From the NCBI GenBank assembly GCA_938008865.1, contig CALLJA010000366.1, forward strand, positions 1 to 6,554: DNA of 6,554 nucleotides, given 5' to 3'. The stretch's first letter is position 1. Each line of letters starts with the position of its first letter. Positions 6,524 to 6,554 of this stretch are shown here, one piece after another. The notes beneath the pieces were generated by a model. It saw only the letters and a list, made by a program, of their open reading frames with translations. It did not search any database and had not been told where the DNA came from. A program made the translations under genes and the position numbers. This DNA is from an uncultured Anaerolineales bacterium (GTDB taxonomy: Bacteria > Chloroflexota > Anaerolineae > Anaerolineales > Villigracilaceae).

Positions 6524-6532
6524 AGTATATCA
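6524..6532 (-). promoter_or_regulatory. Extended -10 promoter element of the epimerase gene
   Basis: The minus strand reads TGATATACT, a TATACT hexamer with a TGn extension. The 17-bp -35 position reads GCAGAC, which is poor. Transcription would start near 6517, leaving a leader of about 17 nt that just contains the ribosome binding site. The window ends 22 bp upstream, so other elements cannot be judged. Confidence 0.5.
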
Positions 6533-6554
6533 CGGCGGGCTGCGGGGTCTGCGC

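Noticed and set aside
6501..6533. Upstream GTG start that would extend the epimerase by 11 residues
   Set aside because: The GTG overlaps the extended -10 element and has no ribbon of conserved sequence, while the ATG at 6500 has an ideal ribosome binding site and the family N-terminus.

Overview
This is a GC-rich bacterial window in which every convincing gene lies on the minus strand, so it reads from the right end to the left. In transcription order it holds an NAD(P)-dependent epimerase/reductase of the extended SDR family, a very large membrane glycosyltransferase-like protein fused to a C-terminal NHL beta-propeller, and the succinyl-CoA synthetase pair sucC and sucD. sucD is cut by the left edge. 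The large protein resembles the family NCBI describes as TIGR03663 / Agl23-like. Together with the GC-rich coding style this suggests a member of Chloroflexota, perhaps Anaerolineae. That placement is an inference from family recollection, not from a marker gene.

Right part (5383-6554): the epimerase gene has a strong Shine-Dalgarno site that fixes its start at 6500 and an extended -10 promoter element just upstream. The 134 bp AT-rich gap after it has no convincing terminator. It carries a near-consensus sigma-70-type promoter for the large gene, with a TGACA-N6-TGTCA inverted repeat over the -35 box.

Middle (1687-5382): one 1231-residue protein. It has a GT-C-like polytopic membrane portion with an HDE motif in the first loop, a four-cysteine zinc-ribbon-like insert in a loop between membrane segments, a soluble region, and six NHL-type repeats. 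The gene ends at a textbook intrinsic terminator with a UUCG tetraloop (1640-1666).

Left part (1-1530): the 209 bp gap between the large gene and sucC (1478-1686) holds that terminator and an extended -10 promoter for sucC. sucC and sucD are separated by 3 bp, and the sucD ribosome binding site lies in the last codons of sucC. The two subunits form one TCA-cycle enzyme and are clearly co-transcribed.

The three transcription units look functionally separate: central metabolism, envelope glycosylation, and a small-molecule or sugar oxidoreductase. A glycoconjugate link between the epimerase and the glycosyltransferase is possible but rests only on adjacency. I saw no tRNA, rRNA, CRISPR array, insertion sequence or other mobile element. 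The most unusual object is the large fusion protein; nothing here clearly amounts to a new multi-gene system.
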